A stretch of DNA of 64,000 nucleotides from UBA3478 sp965662045 (GTDB lineage Bacteria > Bacteroidota > Bacteroidia > Flavobacteriales > Flavobacteriaceae): the NCBI GenBank assembly GCA_965662045.1, contig CBFIGE010000006.1, positions 1-64,000 on the forward strand. Reading direction: 5' to 3'. Below, piece after piece: positions 61,145 to 64,000 of this stretch (positions within the stretch are counted from its first letter, which is position 1; every line of letters begins with the position of its first letter). Position numbers and translations under genes: made by a program. Under the pieces are notes generated by a model that did not search any database, had not been told where the DNA came from, and saw only the letters and a program-made list of their open reading frames with translations.

Positions 61145-62491
61145 TTAAAATGCTCTGTAATCGCCGGTTAAATATTGATTAGCTTCCTCCTCTACAAAAG
61201 CGGAGTTCTGTTTATCATAATTTAAAGTTTGACCTGGAAATCTTCCTGCAATTACTCCGAGTAAAATAGTTTCTGTAAGTCTTGATGCATATTCAAAAGG
61301 TGCAGAGCAATTTGACTGACCCAAACAAGTATCTATAAATTCGTGATAGTGTTTTGGAGATTCTCCTGCATAATCTCGTACAGGCTCCCCTAAGACATTC
61401 TCTTTATCATACTCAGCAATATCATAGTCACTATAAGCTCCGTTTTCTATCAATCGAGGCAATTCCATAAAGTGTGGTAATAACAATCTACGACCATCTT
61501 CACCAATGAACATTGCACCTTGTCCTGGCAATTCATCCTCATTTGGCAAATTGAGTTTTTCTGTGAGTTCTGGACCTTCTACTCCATCGTACCAAAGCCA
61601 CTCAAAGGCGTCTGTGGTGTAAGCTGTGCCATCAAAAGTATAACGAACTATATTTCGTTCAGGATATGCATAACCGTTTGGCAGCCTGCAATCATTAGTT
61701 ATAGTGTTGGGCACGTCGAGTTCTAAGGCGTTGTATGGAGTGTCAAAAATATGAACCCCCATATCACCTAATGTGGCACAACCATAATCCATTAATTTTC
61801 TCCAATTCCCTGGATGGTAATACCCTTCTTTATACTCTCGTTCTGCTGAAGTTCCAAGCCACAAATTCCAATCTAAATGTGCAGGTACAGGATCAGCTCC
61901 CTGAGGAACTTCTCCATCATAACCCCAGTTTTTATTGGACCAAGCGATGACTTTACTCACTTTACCAATGATTCCTCCTCTGATGAGATAAGTCGCAAGC
62001 TTGTAATCATAAAAAGAATGAACCTGGATTCCCATTTGGGTAACAAGTCCTTTTTCGTTGGCTACTCTACGCATTTCTCTAGACTCAGAAACATAGTGTG
62101 TCAGCGGCTTTTGACAATAAACATTTTTATTGTTTTCCATCGCCATTAAGGAAGCAGGTGCATGCGTATGATCTGGTGTAGAGACAACAACAGCGTCAAT
62201 TTGATCAGAAATCGAGTTGAACAGAACTGTATAATCTCGAAAAATTTCTGCATCTGGAAAAAGTTCATGCGCTGCATTTAAATTGTTTTCGTCTACATCG
62301 CAAAGTGCAGTAACGATGACGTTGGGGTGTGAAGCAATGGCTTTTAAATCTTCAAGCCCCATATTTCCAACTCCGATATGTGCTGTTCTTATCATTTCTT
62401 CTGTTGAAGACTCACAAGACAAGTTAGGCAAAGGTAAAATCGTTGCTCCTATTGCTAATGAGGTCTTTTTTAAAAATTCTCTTTTGTCCAT
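61145..62491 (-). CDS. Gfo/Idh/MocA-family oxidoreductase, exported
   Basis: The 448-residue protein has a Tat-like start (KREFLKKTSLAIGA) leading into a possible lipobox (LSC), then the NAD-binding fold: TAHIGVGNMGLED, ALCDVDENN, VSTPDHTHAPASLMAMENNKNVYCQKPL with the EKP-like (QKP) motif. The catalytic domain follows, with the WLGTS and HFMELP regions typical of the large Bacteroidetes subgroup. It probably oxidises a sugar or glycoside at C3. It lies one base after the first DUF1080 gene. Confidence 0.9.
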   Translation of the reverse strand: MDKREFLKKTSLAIGATILPLPNLSCESSTEEMIRTAHIGVGNMGLEDLKAIASHPNVIVTALCDVDENNLNAAHELFPDAEIFRDYTVLFNSISDQIDAVVVSTPDHTHAPASLMAMENNKNVYCQKPLTHYVSESREMRRVANEKGLVTQMGIQVHSFYDYKLATYLIRGGIIGKVSKVIAWSNKNWGYDGEVPQGADPVPAHLDWNLWLGTSAEREYKEGYYHPGNWRKLMDYGCATLGDMGVHIFDTPYNALELDVPNTITNDCRLPNGYAYPERNIVRYTFDGTAYTTDAFEWLWYDGVEGPELTEKLNLPNEDELPGQGAMFIGEDGRRLLLPHFMELPRLIENGAYSDYDIAEYDKENVLGEPVRDYAGESPKHYHEFIDTCLGQSNCSAPFEYASRLTETILLGVIAGRFPGQTLNYDKQNSAFVEEEANQYLTGDYRAF

Positions 62492-62492
62492 C

Positions 62493-63278
62493 TTATAGTT
62501 CTTTTATTTTAATGTTTCTAAACCAAAGGGAACTCCCATGGTCTTGAAGTCCGATAAAGCCCTTTTTAAACTTTCCGTAATCAGGTGCTAGTTTCCATTT
62601 ACCATTATTTCTTTTAGCCTGCCACTCTTCAGACCAGGGTACAAAATCTAAAAGCAATACGCCGTTCAAGAAATGTTCTACTTTTTCTGGAGTAAAAATA
62701 ATGGTTGAAGAATTCCATTCTCCTGCAGGGTTAAGTTGTTTTTTTGTAGCGTCTGGAACATGCATGGCATAATCCGCAGCCGTTGACTGTAAAGGTTGTA
62801 AATCTTGCGGATTAACCTCGATTCCAATACTCTTGTTGTATTCGGTGATGTCGTGAAAATCAGTATAACCGAGGTCGTCAATGAGCTGGTATTCTGGAGC
62901 AACCTCTGGTATTCCTTCATAACCCTCAGCAATATGGTAAAAAATACCACTATTTCCGCCTGCAGGTATTTTCCACTCAATGTATAATTCGAAATTTTCG
63001 AATTCTTTTGCGCCGTAAATGATATCACGACTGCCTTTGTAATCGTAGTCTTGTTCCAAAATCATTTCTGTACTAAAGGTCATTACGCTATCTACGATTG
63101 CCCATCCAGGAGGAAGAGATTCTCCGTTATAGGCTCTCCAACCCTCCATATTTAATCCGTCAAACAAGGTCACCCATTCCGAGGCTTTTTCAATAGCGTC
63201 GGCTTTTTGTTCTTTAACTTCATTACAAGAGCTGACTAGAAAAATCAAAGCCAAGCCTAAAGTCATACGCAATTTCAT
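62493..63278 (-). CDS. DUF1080 (3-keto-glycoside hydrolase-type) lipoprotein
   Basis: The ATG at 63278, two bases after the stop of the upstream gene, gives 261 residues with a lipoprotein leader ending VSSC; a longer start at 63311 would push the leader inwards. The LamG-like domain shows WVTLFDGLNMEGWRAYNGE, NFELYIEWKIPAGGNSGIFYHI and GFIGLQDHGSSLWFRNIKIKEL. Members of this family hydrolyse 3-keto-glycosides made by Gfo/Idh-type dehydrogenases. The Gfo/Idh gene follows at one base, so the two probably act in one route. Confidence 0.88.
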   Translation of the reverse strand: MKLRMTLGLALIFLVSSCNEVKEQKADAIEKASEWVTLFDGLNMEGWRAYNGESLPPGWAIVDSVMTFSTEMILEQDYDYKGSRDIIYGAKEFENFELYIEWKIPAGGNSGIFYHIAEGYEGIPEVAPEYQLIDDLGYTDFHDITEYNKSIGIEVNPQDLQPLQSTAADYAMHVPDATKKQLNPAGEWNSSTIIFTPEKVEHFLNGVLLLDFVPWSEEWQAKRNNGKWKLAPDYGKFKKGFIGLQDHGSSLWFRNIKIKEL

Positions 63279-63280
63279 AC

Positions 63281-63871
63281 TTATAATTCTTTGAGTTCTA
63301 TATTTCTCCATTTTACTTTAATTCCTCCTCCAGAGTGTATTTGAAGAGCTATTCCTCCCTCTCCCTTACCGATTTTTTCATCGTTCAAGTGAATCATTTT
63401 ATGCCCATTGAGGTAAGTGGTTACTTTGTTTCCTTTTACCTTAATTTTCATACTGTTCCAATCTCCCATTTTAAGATGCTCATCCTTCTTTGGGTCTGGC
63501 TTGATTAGCCACCCTCTGCCGTATGATTCGTAAATCCCACCGGTGTACAAGTTTGGAGGAGCAACCTCAACCTGCCATCCATTCACAATTGTTCCGTCGA
63601 CAGTTGATCTAAAGAAAACCCCACTATTACCATCGGCTTCTTGTTTAAATTCAAGGGTCAAAACAAAGTCTTTGTAAAATTCATCTGTGCTTAGGTAACC
63701 ATATTCCTTATCAGGACCACTTTCGCAAATCAATAATCCATCTTCGACATACCACTTTTCCGTACCGTTTATGGTCCAACCCTCAAGGTTTTCTCCGTTA
63801 AATAGTGATTTTTGACCATAGGCATTGATTGCAAAAAGCAAGACACAAGCCCATAAAATATTTTTTTTCAT
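63281..63871 (-). CDS. DUF1080 secreted protein
   Basis: The 196-residue protein has a Sec leader ending NAYGQ and the DUF1080 LamG-like fold in compact form: SLFNGENLEGWTINGTEKW, LTLEFKQEADGNSGVFFRS, GDWNSMKIKVKGNKVTTYLNG and GGIALQIHSGGGIKVKWRNIELKEL. The second DUF1080 gene starts two bases after its stop. Its own upstream region reaches the window edge without another gene, so it appears to be the first gene of this leftward operon within the window. Confidence 0.88.
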   Translation of the reverse strand: MKKNILWACVLLFAINAYGQKSLFNGENLEGWTINGTEKWYVEDGLLICESGPDKEYGYLSTDEFYKDFVLTLEFKQEADGNSGVFFRSTVDGTIVNGWQVEVAPPNLYTGGIYESYGRGWLIKPDPKKDEHLKMGDWNSMKIKVKGNKVTTYLNGHKMIHLNDEKIGKGEGGIALQIHSGGGIKVKWRNIELKEL

Positions 63872-64000
63872 CTGTTTTTGTTTTAATTCTTGGCAGATAA
63901 GAACATCTTAAATTTCTACGATAAAACTTGAGAAATCTGAAAGTCTTCGTTTTATCTGTTTAAATATTGTTAGTTTTAATGTGATTAAATTACAAAAAAT

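Overview
The window looks like the chromosome of a marine member of the Bacteroidetes, most likely a flavobacterium. It is AT-rich and tightly packed, many exported proteins carry lipoprotein or Sec leaders, and few genes show a Shine-Dalgarno sequence. The protein families also fit: exported DUF885, M81, M28 and M20 hydrolases, DUF1080 proteins, sulfatases, GH29 fucosidases, a sortilin-like propeller and a GroES-like protein. The assignment is inferred from families and layout; no rRNA or marker gene was available to confirm it. I see no CRISPR array, prophage, insertion sequence or SusC/SusD pair.

Layout. 1-5 kb: the end of a DUF1801 protein, tRNA-Ser(GGA), and a leftward run of sialidase, NHL lyase-like propeller, GNAT and DUF885. 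5-9 kb, rightward: M19 dipeptidase, DUF6702, HupE and M81 peptidase. 9-14.8 kb, leftward and tightly coupled: amino-acid permease, Rieske oxygenase, a fused kinase/class-III phospho-lyase, and a HisC-like aminotransferase with a Tat-like leader. 14.8-20.8 kb, divergent: esterase, creatininase-family amidohydrolase, PhyH oxygenase and a large Asp-box propeller. 20.8-24.5 kb: the glycerol operon glpK-glpD-glpF. 25-33 kb: DUF2490/DUF4956, an AlkB-type monooxygenase, a tiny lipoprotein, a GroES-like gene with an in-frame amber codon, TauE/SafE, a CocE hydrolase, TspO-like and other membrane proteins. 33-44.6 kb: two sulfatases around an SGNH hydrolase, a serine hydrolase, an M28 peptidase, two M20 hydrolases, DoxX and a TIM-barrel epimerase. 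44.8-54.7 kb: a nine-gene operon for L-fucose release, uptake and non-phosphorylating breakdown. 54.7-64 kb: SDR, SdpI-like protein, katG with an OxyR-like operator, a divergent saccharopine-dehydrogenase-like/IDO-like pair, and a Gfo/Idh-DUF1080-DUF1080 operon.

How it fits together. Most genes serve heterotrophic scavenging. Exported hydrolases attack peptides, esters, sulfate esters, sialosides and fucosides. Transporters (FucP, GlpF, APC permease) bring products in, and cytoplasmic oxidoreductases route them to central metabolism. The fucose operon encodes every step of the oxidative route except L-fuconate dehydratase. The permease/Rieske/kinase-lyase operon and its divergent creatininase/PhyH neighbours are the best candidates for an undescribed pathway, probably for a hydroxylated or N-substituted amine or amino acid.
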